From positions 62,001 to 126,000 of the forward strand of contig NZ_ANMO01000120.1 of assembly GCF_000338295.1 (NCBI RefSeq): a stretch of DNA of 64,000 bases, read 5' to 3'. The notes below the pieces were generated by a model, which was given only the letters and a program-made list of their open reading frames with translations, did no database searches and was not told the DNA's origin. Source of the stretch: Rhodopirellula europaea 6C (GTDB lineage: Bacteria; Planctomycetota; Planctomycetia; Pirellulales; Pirellulaceae). Both the position numbers and the translations under genes were made by a program. Shown in pieces: positions 1 through 8,109 of this stretch; position 1 is the first letter of the stretch, and every line of letters begins with the position of its first letter.

Positions 1-1
1 C

Positions 2-1084
2 GTAACGGCGGGTATGGCGCTGCTGATGTACTTTTCAATGGTCATCAACGAAAGTCTCGTCGCGCGGACGTTCGGAACCTACTCGCTGCAATTGATGAAT
101 GTCGAAGACACCGCGTTTTGGACGCCGGCGTTGGGAGTTGGCCTACTGATTGTCGTGTTTCTAATCAACATCATGTCCACGAGTTTCATCGGCAAGTTCT
201 CGCTCGTGACGGCGGCCATCAAAATCGGTGGCATTCTGATTTTCGCTGGGGCCGGTTTGTACGTTTCTGGATTGTCGTTCGAGTCGATCGGCGTGAACGA
301 ACGAACGTCGGGTACGAGTTTTCTATCTGCGACGGCGTTGGCATTACTTGCCTACAAAGGCTTCACCACGATCACCAACAGCGGCTCGGAAATCAAAGAG
401 CCAACCAAGAACATTGGTCGCTCAATCATTTGGTCGCTGTCGATTTGTTTGATCATCTACCTTCTCGTCGCATTGGCCGTATCCGGCAATCTGAGCGTCT
501 CGCAGATCATCGAACACCGCGATTACGCTTTGTCGAAAGCCGCCGAACCCGCGTTCGGGCAGTGGGGCCGTTACTTCACGGTGGGTCTGGCCGTCATCGC
601 GACGATCTCGGGATTGCTCGCCAGCACGTTCGCTGTGTCGCGGATGCTGGCGATGCTGAGCGAAATGAAGCTTGTGCCGCACAAGCATTTCGGGATGCCC
701 GGCGATATGCAACAACACACGCTCGTTTACACCATCGTGATCGCCATCGCGCTAACGATCTTCTTTGACCTGGGACGCATCGCATCACTCGGAGCGATCT
801 TCTACCTCGTCATGGACGTTGCCATTCATTGGGGCGTGCTACGGCATTTGAAAGAAGATGTCAAAGCGAATACCGCCATCCTTGTCACTGCGATCGCGCT
901 CGACATTGTCATTCTCGGCGCGTTCGTATGGATGAAGGCGTCCAGCGACATGTTGGTGATCTGGGTTTCCATTGTCGGCTTCATCTTGATCTTCGCCGGT
1001 GAACGTTGGTTCCTGGCCCGCGTCGATGATTCCGATGATGAACATCAACACAACGACCAACAGAAAAAGCAACACGCAACATAG
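2..1084 (+). CDS. APC-family amino acid/polyamine permease (5' truncated by window edge)
   Basis: An inner-membrane secondary transporter of the amino acid-polyamine-organocation superfamily, probably an amino acid importer or antiporter. The frame is open from base 2, so the true start lies before the window; the ATG at base 14 is inside a membrane segment and is not the start. About nine hydrophobic segments are visible. The stretch GFTTITNSGSEIKEPTKN matches the family motif that follows TM6 (GFE-I-N-AEEIKNP-KN). The protein ends in a hydrophilic tail rich in Asp, His and Gln. The M50 protease gene follows after 9 bp, so the two are probably co-transcribed. The substrate cannot be told from sequence. 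Confidence 0.85.
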   Translation, partial: VTAGMALLMYFSMVINESLVARTFGTYSLQLMNVEDTAFWTPALGVGLLIVVFLINIMSTSFIGKFSLVTAAIKIGGILIFAGAGLYVSGLSFESIGVNERTSGTSFLSATALALLAYKGFTTITNSGSEIKEPTKNIGRSIIWSLSICLIIYLLVALAVSGNLSVSQIIEHRDYALSKAAEPAFGQWGRYFTVGLAVIATISGLLASTFAVSRMLAMLSEMKLVPHKHFGMPGDMQQHTLVYTIVIAIALTIFFDLGRIASLGAIFYLVMDVAIHWGVLRHLKEDVKANTAILVTAIALDIVILGAFVWMKASSDMLVIWVSIVGFILIFAGERWFLARVDDSDDEHQHNDQQKKQHAT

Positions 1085-1093
1085 GAGTACGCC

Positions 1094-2443
1094 ATGACCA
1101 CACGGACCAACCATTCACCCTGGCTTTCCATCCTCTGGATTCTTTGCCTTGCGATCCCGCTGGTGTTCCTGCTGACGGCCAGCGGCGGTGGCATGCACAG
1201 CGTGCTTTGGATGTGGATCATCCTGTTGCTGTGTTTTTACATGATCGCGAGCATGGCGGTTGCCGGCCGGACAGCGGGAAGGACCGACGAGGAATCCGTC
1301 GCCGACGACGGTGTGCGGTTGATTCCCAACGGCGAACACCCACCGGCCATCGCGTCGGTGATGGATGTCCGAGTCGCGACGCGGCAGCAGGGCGTCGGAT
1401 TGTTTCGCGGCCGGTTGAACATGCCAGCCGACGAAGCGTTAAAGAGACTCGAAAGCGAACTGGGCGAGAACGCGGTTCCGTTGATCCAGCAGGACGACGA
1501 ACTCGGTACGGCAATCGTATTGATGAATCGACCAACCGAAGAAGCGACGTTGGAGCGTCCGACGCGGCTTTGGCTGCATTGGTTGCTGTTCGCGTTGACG
1601 TTTTTGACGACGACCTACGCGGGAGCGTTGCATCAGGGCGTGAATCTATGGGAGCAACCGGGGGCTTTCGCCGTCGGTTTGCCGTACTCCATCGGTTTAC
1701 TACTAATCCTCGGCGTACACGAACTCGGTCATTACTTCACCGCGAAACATCACGGGCTGAATGTCACTCCGCCGTTCTTCATCCCGATTCCGTTTGCATT
1801 GGGGACGTTCGGGGCGTTCATTCAGATGAAGTCGCCAACGCGAAACCGTCGAGCATTGTTCGATGTCGCCGTGGCTGGTCCTTTGGCCGGTTTGGTTGTT
1901 GCGATACCGGCACTGCTGGTCGGTTTGCAAAGTTCGGAAGTTCTTCCGCCCGAAACCGAAGTCGTTGGCGGAATGCTCGGCCACGGCACATCCGCCGGAT
2001 CGTCAATCCTGTTCGCGCTGCTGTCGAAGATCGCATTGGGCGAACAACTGCAAGACGGCTATCTCGTTCAACTCAGCCCGCTGGCGTTTGCGGGATGGCT
2101 GGGCTTATTCATCACCGCGCTGAACTTGATGCCGATTGGGCAGCTCGACGGCGGCCACATGGCAAGAGCGATGTTCGGGCGGCGAGTCGGCGAGACGATC
2201 GGAAGTGTCGCAATGTGGTCGCTCTTTCTGCTTGCGATCTTTGTTTGGCCCGGACTGCTGTTCTTCGCCCTGTTCATCTTCTTCATCGCCGGACGCGGCA
2301 CACCGCCGTTGAACGACATCACGCCGATCAGCAGCGGCCGTCAATGGGTGGGTTACGCGACGTTCGTCATCCTGGCGATGATTTTGATTCCGCTGCCGCA
2401 CAAGTTTTGGCAGGCGGCGGATATTTATTGCCCGTACCTGTAA
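1094..2443 (+). CDS. Site-2-protease-like M50 membrane metalloprotease
   Basis: A 449-residue intramembrane zinc metalloprotease of the M50 family. The zinc motif HELGH is at residues 209-213, and the second motif, N-x2-P-x4-LDG at about 344-353, supplies the third ligand (Asp352). There are two N-terminal membrane helices, a soluble insert at about 60-150, then the catalytic membrane core. Such proteases cleave membrane-anchored substrates such as anti-sigma factors; the local substrate is unknown. The insert carries no PDZ signature that I can recognise. A GGAG Shine-Dalgarno lies 8 nt before the ATG. It sits 9 bp after the APC permease gene and 15 bp before the next gene. Confidence 0.9.
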   Translation: MTTRTNHSPWLSILWILCLAIPLVFLLTASGGGMHSVLWMWIILLLCFYMIASMAVAGRTAGRTDEESVADDGVRLIPNGEHPPAIASVMDVRVATRQQGVGLFRGRLNMPADEALKRLESELGENAVPLIQQDDELGTAIVLMNRPTEEATLERPTRLWLHWLLFALTFLTTTYAGALHQGVNLWEQPGAFAVGLPYSIGLLLILGVHELGHYFTAKHHGLNVTPPFFIPIPFALGTFGAFIQMKSPTRNRRALFDVAVAGPLAGLVVAIPALLVGLQSSEVLPPETEVVGGMLGHGTSAGSSILFALLSKIALGEQLQDGYLVQLSPLAFAGWLGLFITALNLMPIGQLDGGHMARAMFGRRVGETIGSVAMWSLFLLAIFVWPGLLFFALFIFFIAGRGTPPLNDITPISSGRQWVGYATFVILAMILIPLPHKFWQAADIYCPYL

Positions 2444-2477
2444 ATTGGAGATTGAAGAATGCCGACTGAAGATTCGT
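2444..2477 (+). repeat. Heptameric degenerate repeat across a gene start
   Basis: Successive 7-mers attggag, attgaag, aatgccg, actgaag and attcg keep a 7-bp phase. The ATG of the methyltransferase-like gene is inside the tract. Confidence 0.6.
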
Positions 2478-2917
2478 TTGTACGAGACTGCTTTGGAGGT
2501 GAAATGATTGCGTTACTGGATGTTGGCGGCGAAGGCCGATACGCGACGGCAATGAACCTTAATCCGAGTGCCGAGAAAACGCTCGGTCTTGACAAGGGAC
2601 AGCCGATCCCGAATCGAATCGACGGACGAGCGGAGGACATTCCGTTGCCGGATTCGTCGGTCAAAACGATCATCGTCGAACGCACACCACTTCGCAACGA
2701 GTCGATTCAAGAACTTGCAAGGGTTGCCACGGACGATGCAACCTTGGTCTTTCGCCATCCCGTTGATGAACACTCCGATCCGCACGCACGGGTGAAAGAG
2801 CAAATCAACGGCGAAGTCGATATTGACCAATTGGAACTCGATGGCCAGTTGGTTCAACAACTGACGATCCGACATGTGAAGCAAGCAGCACCGCCCAAAC
2901 GCTATTCGCATCGTTAG
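2459..2917 (+). CDS. Short class-I methyltransferase-like protein
   Basis: A 152-residue cytoplasmic protein with no membrane segment. The order LLDVGGEGRYA (about 20-30), AEDIPLPDSSVKTIIVER (about 60-77) and ESIQELARV resembles the nucleotide-binding core of class-I SAM methyltransferases (DxGxG motif, then the D-x-LPF-D-S-x-D region). It is shorter than the usual 200 or more residues and the GxGxG loop is imperfect, so it may not be catalytic. Its start codon and first codons lie inside a run of 7-bp repeats (2444-2477), so the N-terminus may be recent. Probably the last gene of the permease-protease run. Confidence 0.6.
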   Translation: MPTEDSFVRDCFGGEMIALLDVGGEGRYATAMNLNPSAEKTLGLDKGQPIPNRIDGRAEDIPLPDSSVKTIIVERTPLRNESIQELARVATDDATLVFRHPVDEHSDPHARVKEQINGEVDIDQLELDGQLVQQLTIRHVKQAAPPKRYSHR

Positions 2918-3216
2918 GTGCGTTTATGCAAGATGCCACCGCCCCAGTTTAGTCAATTCAGTAGCCCGCTTGAGCAATTGTCGCGGTCGTTTCAGGCATT
3001 GACAAACGTTCCAGTCTCGGGGCTTTCAGTGGCGAATCGCCATCAGCAAATTGTACCGTTCCCAGCAGGAATGCCGCAAAGCGATACAGTCTGCTGACCC
3101 TTGACTCACATTTTCACTACGTCCCAACTCGCATTGAGCCAGCGATGCGATTCGAATTGCAACGTTTTGCAACTTGACTGTTTGCATCCGTCGATGTCTT
3201 CCGGTTGGTGGAGATT
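2918..3216. other. Intergenic region between convergent genes
   Basis: 299 bp between the methyltransferase-like gene (+) and the CDF gene (-). I see no convincing ORF, RNA or strong hairpin. The palindrome TTGCAA occurs twice, 4 bp apart, near 3158-3173. Confidence 0.5.
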
Positions 3217-3900
3217 TCAATCTTCTGTTTGGTCGACATCGACTGCCCATGCGTCGCGACCGGCTTCGTAGGCTTCCCATGCGACGTAGGGGACGATCAA
3301 CAGTGCAGCGATCGGATCGGCCCACCACCATCCTTGCCACTGGACCAAGCCGATGCCGATTAGCACGACGATGGTTTGGTACTCGCAGATCATCGTATCG
3401 ATCGCGTCGTATTTCAGAGATGGTGAATCCGTTTTTTTGCCATAGTAGTGCTTACCCCATGCGAGCATCGGGTTGACGACCAGCGAGACCAACAAAATGC
3501 CGATGCCCCACCAAGACAGCGACGCGGATTCTTGGCCAATGAGCTTACTGATTGCTTCGTAGCAAATAAACAAGACGGCGATTGTGAATGCGGCGGAGAG
3601 GACGCTAAGGGCGATCTTCTTTCGCTTTCGCACTTCGCGATCACTGATGCCTTTCTCTTCGCCGTGAAGGCGCCAGATCATGAACGCGGCTGAATTGCAT
3701 TCGACAATGCTGTCGACACCCCAACTGACCAGCGCGGAACTGCCCGTGGCGAAACCGGCCGTCAGAGAAATCGCGACTTCGGTGATATTGTAAATCAGGC
3801 TCGTGATCTCAACGTATCGACCACGGCGGATGCCTTGAACGTTGTTCGTGTCGTTGGTTTGGTCGTCATTTGTGTTAGGTGTTTCGCGGTTGTTTTCCAT
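3217..3900 (-). CDS. Cation diffusion facilitator (CDF) transporter without C-terminal domain
   Basis: A 227-residue membrane protein of the cation efflux family. Six hydrophobic segments fill the protein. The TM2 metal site region reads GVDSIVE (D63, E67), and the TM5 region reads KYDAIDTMICE, in place of the classical HxxxD pairs. Known CDF proteins export Zn, Co, Cd, Fe or Mn against protons. The usual cytoplasmic C-terminal dimerisation domain is missing, so this is a membrane-only form. It starts 14 bp after the P1B-4 ATPase gene with a GGAG Shine-Dalgarno, so it is the last gene of that operon. Metal specificity is not predictable. Confidence 0.85.
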   Translation of the reverse strand: MENNRETPNTNDDQTNDTNNVQGIRRGRYVEITSLIYNITEVAISLTAGFATGSSALVSWGVDSIVECNSAAFMIWRLHGEEKGISDREVRKRKKIALSVLSAAFTIAVLFICYEAISKLIGQESASLSWWGIGILLVSLVVNPMLAWGKHYYGKKTDSPSLKYDAIDTMICEYQTIVVLIGIGLVQWQGWWWADPIAALLIVPYVAWEAYEAGRDAWAVDVDQTED

Positions 3901-3914
3901 GTTGAGCTCTCCGC

Positions 3915-6395
3915 TTAGAATTTCGGTTTGTAGGCTAGCAGACGCAGGGCATTGAAGACGACGACGAGCGTGCTGCCTTCGTGCAATGCAACTGCGGGGC
4001 CGATGTTGAGGCCGAGGATTGTCGCCGGGACGAGGAACGCGACCATGCCGAGACTCATCCAGAGGTTTTGGCGGATGATGCTTCGTGTTGCCCGACTGAG
4101 GCCGATCGCGAGCGGCAAGTGGTCGAGGTTGTCTGCCATCAAGGCAACGTCCGCTGTTTCGAGTGCGACATCGCTACCTGCGGCCCCCATCGCGATACCT
4201 ACCGACGCAGATGCCATTGCCGGTGCGTCGTTGACTCCGTCGCCCACCATCGCGACGCCACCTTCGCTTTGCAGTTTCTTGATCTCGTTGACTTTGTCGT
4301 CGGGCATCAAGTCGCCTCTTGCTTCGTCGAGGCCGACTTCTTTCGCGACTGCGTTGGCGACTTTCTGATTGTCGCCTGAGATCATAATCATTCGCTTGAT
4401 GCCGAGTTCGCGAAGCCTTGCGATGGTTCGCTTAGAGGCTTCTCGCGGCGTATCCATCAATCCGATGACGCCGAGGTAACGATCACCACGCCGGACGATC
4501 ATCGTTGTGCGACCGTTTTGTTCAAGGGATTCGACCATCTCGCGAACGCTGTCTGGCAGCGGTGGCCCGTCGACTTCGGCGAACAGATCGTCTTTGCCAA
4601 TATGAACGACGTCTCCTTCGACCGTCGCTTGGATGCCGCGTCCCGTGATGCTCTGGAGATTTGTTGCCTCTGGAATTTCTCCCCCACTCCCCGGCTCCCT
4701 ATCTCCCAACTTTTTCTTCCCGTCGCGGACGACCGCTTTGGCAAGCGGATGTTTGCTGAGGTCTTCGACGGCGATCGCGAACCGCAATAACTCCGTTTCG
4801 TCGACGCCGTCAGCCGTACGAACGTCAGTCATTTTCGGTTCGCCTTCGGTGAGCGTTCCGGTTTTGTCAAACGCGATCGAATCGAGACTACCGAGGCTTT
4901 CCAGTGGTCCGCCGCCTTTGATAAGAATCCCGCCGCGAGCAGCTCGGGCCACGCCGCTGAGCACTGCACTGGGTGTCGCAATCGCGAGCGCACATGGACT
5001 GGCGGCGACTAGCACAGCCATCGCTCGGTAGAACGATTCGCTAAATGTTTCTTTGACAACGAGCGGTGCGAACAGCAACAATACGACGCCGGCGATAACA
5101 GACGGCACGAAATAACGCTCGAACTTCTTGGTGAACTTTTGCGTTGGCGAAACCCGCGTTTCTGCTTCGCTGACCATCGTGACGACGCGCGCGAGCGTGT
5201 TCTCGGATGCGAGTTTGGTGACTTGGATTTCGAGCGATCCCGATTGGTTGATCGTTCCGGCGAATGCACGATGCTCGGGCGGAAGCGACTCGGGATCGGA
5301 TGCGGCAGCGGCAACGTCATCGACGGGCCGTTTGTCGACAGGCACGCTTTCGCCCGTGATCGGTGCTTGGTTGATGCTGGACTCACCGGCGGTCACGAAA
5401 CCGTCTGCCGGGACTCGCTCGTCCGGTTTGATGATGACGATGTCGCCAACGACCAGCTCTTCGACGGAGATTTCTGATTCGTTCCCATCACGTCGAACTC
5501 GCGCAGTTTTCGGGGCGAGTTCGGACAAGGCTTCGATGGCACGTTTGGCTCGCCCCATCGCGTAGCCTTCCAAGGCATGACCGATGCTGAACAGGAACAG
5601 CAGCAACGCACCCTCGGCCCACGCTCCCAGCGACGCAGCACCGGCGGCAGCCACAATCATTAGGAAGTCGATCTCAAACTTGCCGGCTCGGATTTTCTCG
5701 ATCGCTTCGGTGACGGTGTAGTAGCCACCGAACAGGTAAGCGGCGATGTAGCACCCCAGCGGAATCCATTCGTTCCATTCGGTGAACGTTTCGATTAGCC
5801 AACCGACCAACAGGAATGTGCCGCAGAGGATCGCAAAGATCAACTCTGACTTCGGCCCGAAGATGCCGCCGTGCGAGTGGCCATGCCCGGCATGGTCGTG
5901 ATCGTCCTCGTTACCTTCTTCGTCGTGCTTGTGATCCGCATGATCCTCGGCGACGACGCTCGAGTTTGCCGCCCACTGCCTGAACGCTGTTTCGATGGCT
6001 TCTTCGGACGTTTGCTGCCGATCGTATTCGACGCGGACGGCACCGTCCGGCGCAACGACCGCTTCGAGTACCCCGTGGATTCCGGAGAGTCGCGATTCAA
6101 CGGCCGATGCTCGGCGGGCGTGCATGGCATCCGACTTGCCAAGCCAATGTCCGTAGCGTTGGTCCAATTGCGCTCCGGTTCGCTTTGCCAGTGCCCTGAC
6201 GTCGCCGGTGGAAACGACATCGCTATCGTAGTGGATGCAAATGCTCTGCGGATTATCGCCGGTCGCCTGAGTCACGTGAGCCTCGTCGATCCCCGCTCTC
6301 GAGACAAGCAAATTGGTCAGTCGCTCGACACAGCGATCATTCGCGTCGGTCACCGATGGCAACAACACGCTCATTTCAATCTTTTGTTTATTCAT
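3915..6395 (-). CDS. P1B-4-type heavy-metal-exporting ATPase
   Basis: An 826-residue inner-membrane metal pump. The phosphorylation motif DKTGT is at Asp510, the TM metal site is S466-P467-C468, and HEGST is at 805-809. SPC together with HEGxT marks subgroup P1B-4 (CtpD, PfeT, CzcP: Co, Fe(II), Zn), not the CPC pumps. The N-terminus has two ferredoxin-like HMA-type stretches (about 8-80 and 95-140) that lack CxxC, then a His/Asp-rich linker (about 151-177) that could bind metal. An unusual Gly/Glu segment at about 563-573 is encoded by 7-bp repeats (4676-4710). The ATG overlaps the end of the HtrA gene by 8 nt, which indicates translational coupling. Confidence 0.92.
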   Translation of the reverse strand: MNKQKIEMSVLLPSVTDANDRCVERLTNLLVSRAGIDEAHVTQATGDNPQSICIHYDSDVVSTGDVRALAKRTGAQLDQRYGHWLGKSDAMHARRASAVESRLSGIHGVLEAVVAPDGAVRVEYDRQQTSEEAIETAFRQWAANSSVVAEDHADHKHDEEGNEDDHDHAGHGHSHGGIFGPKSELIFAILCGTFLLVGWLIETFTEWNEWIPLGCYIAAYLFGGYYTVTEAIEKIRAGKFEIDFLMIVAAAGAASLGAWAEGALLLFLFSIGHALEGYAMGRAKRAIEALSELAPKTARVRRDGNESEISVEELVVGDIVIIKPDERVPADGFVTAGESSINQAPITGESVPVDKRPVDDVAAAASDPESLPPEHRAFAGTINQSGSLEIQVTKLASENTLARVVTMVSEAETRVSPTQKFTKKFERYFVPSVIAGVVLLLFAPLVVKETFSESFYRAMAVLVAASPCALAIATPSAVLSGVARAARGGILIKGGGPLESLGSLDSIAFDKTGTLTEGEPKMTDVRTADGVDETELLRFAIAVEDLSKHPLAKAVVRDGKKKLGDREPGSGGEIPEATNLQSITGRGIQATVEGDVVHIGKDDLFAEVDGPPLPDSVREMVESLEQNGRTTMIVRRGDRYLGVIGLMDTPREASKRTIARLRELGIKRMIMISGDNQKVANAVAKEVGLDEARGDLMPDDKVNEIKKLQSEGGVAMVGDGVNDAPAMASASVGIAMGAAGSDVALETADVALMADNLDHLPLAIGLSRATRSIIRQNLWMSLGMVAFLVPATILGLNIGPAVALHEGSTLVVVFNALRLLAYKPKF
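4676..4710 (-). repeat. Heptameric G-rich repeat inside the P1B-4 ATPase gene
   Basis: On the minus strand five units with G-runs at 7-8 bp spacing (gttggga, gataggg, agccggg, gagtggg, ggagaaa) encode LGDREPGSGGE in the nucleotide-binding domain. They resemble the intergenic repeats elsewhere in the window. Confidence 0.6.
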
Positions 6396-7872
6396 CTTTT
6401 TCGTTGTTCAGGAGGACAAGGTGCGCGTCGGTGCCGGTTTGAATTAGGAACAACGCCCGGTTGGGAAGCCGAGGTTTGGACATGCGATCGCGGTATTCTT
6501 CGAGGTTGGTAATGGCATGATCGTTCACGCGGGCAATTCCCATGCCCGCCGCCAAGCCTTCACGGTAAGCAGCGCTTTCCATCGCAACGTAGGTGATTAA
6601 GACGCCATGGGTATTCGGCAGTAGATTTAATTCCTGAATCAGTTCTTCACTGAGGTTTGCCAGTCCAAGCCCGAATGCTTTGTCAAAGTGCTCAAATGTA
6701 TCCTCTGCCGCAGCGTCGATCGGGATTCTGGGTTCGTCGATAGAGGGCTGGTCCTGTTGCATCACCGCTTTGATTTCAATGGTTTCGTCATCACGAACGA
6801 CCTCAAAACGGTGTCGCTTACCGGGCGTGGAATCAGCGGTGAATGTCTGCGGGTCGAACGAATGGTCAATCTGTTTGTCATCAAAGCTGACAACGATATC
6901 GCCCACTCTCAATCCGGCGACGCTGGCCGGGGAACCGGGATAAACATGCTTTACATAGAGGCCAGTATCAGCCGGCAACCCGAGCAGCGTTGCCATGTCA
7001 GCGGACAAGGGCTGAGTATCAAAGCCGAAATGGCCTCGTTGGATAAAGCCAAGGCTTTTCAGTTCGTTGGCGATCTCTCTCGCAACGTTCACCGGCGTAG
7101 CGAGTCCAATTCCCTGGAACTCTCGGGTGTTACTCAGGCATCCTTCTATAATGCCGACGACTTCGCCGCGAAGATTCAACAAGGCACCGCCCGAGCTTCC
7201 CGGGTTTGTTGACGCATCATTTTGGATCATCGGTACTGGAGAACTCGATAGCCACCGGTTTGTTGAACTGACAATGCCCACACTCACTGACTTTTCAAGA
7301 TTATAAGGTGAAGCTAATGAGACGACCCAATCTCCGACTCGAAGTCGATCAGAGTCCCCGAAGCGAACGGGTGTCAAGTGATCGGTGTCGCTGAGCTGAA
7401 TCACGGCTAGATCGGTCACCGGATCGCCCACCACTTTCGTGGCGTGTATTTTGCGACCGTCTGCGGTTCGCACGAAGACCGCGTTGGCACCTTCGACAAC
7501 ATGGTTGCACGTCAACACATAGCCTTCGGTATCCATGACAAGGCCAGAGCCTTGATCGTCGGGTGACTCGAACGAGTCCGAAGCATGTTGGCGAGAATTT
7601 CCGTGATGTTCCCGGAGTTGCTTAGCGGCTTCTCGCAACCGCCATGCGGGCGTCATGCGTGGGCCGCGCAAAGCATAGACCGTTACAAATCCCTGTGACG
7701 CTTCAGTCGTCAAATCGTGAACAACACGCGAAAGTTGATCCGCAGATAGCTGCTCGGCGTCATGGCCCAGCGGTGTCGGTTCCACCGCAACCAGATCGCG
7801 TGTGAAAAGCAAACAAAGCATATAAAGAATCGTTGTGGTAAACGGTATGAGTGACTGGTTTATTGATTGCAT
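6388..7872 (-). CDS. HtrA/Deg-type periplasmic serine protease with PDZ domains
   Basis: A 494-residue exported protease-chaperone. A signal peptide covers about 1-30. The trypsin-like domain has a full triad: His124 (TCNHVV), Asp154 (DLAVIQL) and Ser227 (NPGSSGG). A first PDZ domain is at about 265-355, with GLRVGDIVVSFD, and a second, more diverged one at about 395-490. The family degrades or refolds misfolded envelope proteins. Here it sits between a BON protein and a metal ATPase and overlaps the latter by 8 nt, so it is probably made together with the metal exporters, for envelope protein damage caused by metal. The order HtrA-ATPase-CDF is not one I know as standard. Confidence 0.92.
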   Translation of the reverse strand: MQSINQSLIPFTTTILYMLCLLFTRDLVAVEPTPLGHDAEQLSADQLSRVVHDLTTEASQGFVTVYALRGPRMTPAWRLREAAKQLREHHGNSRQHASDSFESPDDQGSGLVMDTEGYVLTCNHVVEGANAVFVRTADGRKIHATKVVGDPVTDLAVIQLSDTDHLTPVRFGDSDRLRVGDWVVSLASPYNLEKSVSVGIVSSTNRWLSSSPVPMIQNDASTNPGSSGGALLNLRGEVVGIIEGCLSNTREFQGIGLATPVNVAREIANELKSLGFIQRGHFGFDTQPLSADMATLLGLPADTGLYVKHVYPGSPASVAGLRVGDIVVSFDDKQIDHSFDPQTFTADSTPGKRHRFEVVRDDETIEIKAVMQQDQPSIDEPRIPIDAAAEDTFEHFDKAFGLGLANLSEELIQELNLLPNTHGVLITYVAMESAAYREGLAAGMGIARVNDHAITNLEEYRDRMSKPRLPNRALFLIQTGTDAHLVLLNNEKDE

Positions 7873-7905
7873 CGTAAATAACTGGCCTATTTAGAAACGT
7901 CTTAG

Positions 7906-8109
7906 TTACTTGTTAACTGTTATCTCGCTATGGACTTCCTGAACGCCAGGCGTCGTGCGAGCGACCGCGACCAGCAGCGCGCGGTCGTTGATGTCGTCAA
8001 CATTACCGGACAACGTGATTTGTCTTGCCTTGCCGTTGGAAACGCAGACGTTTGCGAAACCAAACCGATGGACGATTCGTTCTACCTTTTGATGCAGTTG
8101 TTCCTTCAT
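7906..8109 (-). CDS. Small BON-domain protein
   Basis: A 67-residue protein that is essentially one BON domain (alpha-beta fold, lipid or partner binding), with the family pattern ITLSGNVDD-x-DRALLVAVARTTPGVQEV. The ORF is open further upstream, but I chose the ATG at 8109 because it overlaps the stop of the phosphatase gene in an ATGA arrangement. No signal peptide is visible from this start. It lies 33 bp before htrA. BON domains are often found in periplasmic stress proteins (OsmY), so export by another route or a cytoplasmic role are both open. Confidence 0.8.
   Translation of the reverse strand: MKEQLHQKVERIVHRFGFANVCVSNGKARQITLSGNVDDINDRALLVAVARTTPGVQEVHSEITVNK

Noticed and set aside
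1144-2469. Long second frame over the M50 protease gene
   Set aside because: Arg/Ser-rich shadow of a GC-rich gene; the M50 motifs are in the other frame.
3158-3173. TTGCAA pair as an operator in the 2918-3216 gap
   Set aside because: The gap lies between convergent genes, so no promoter is expected, and a 6-bp palindrome repeated once is weak evidence.
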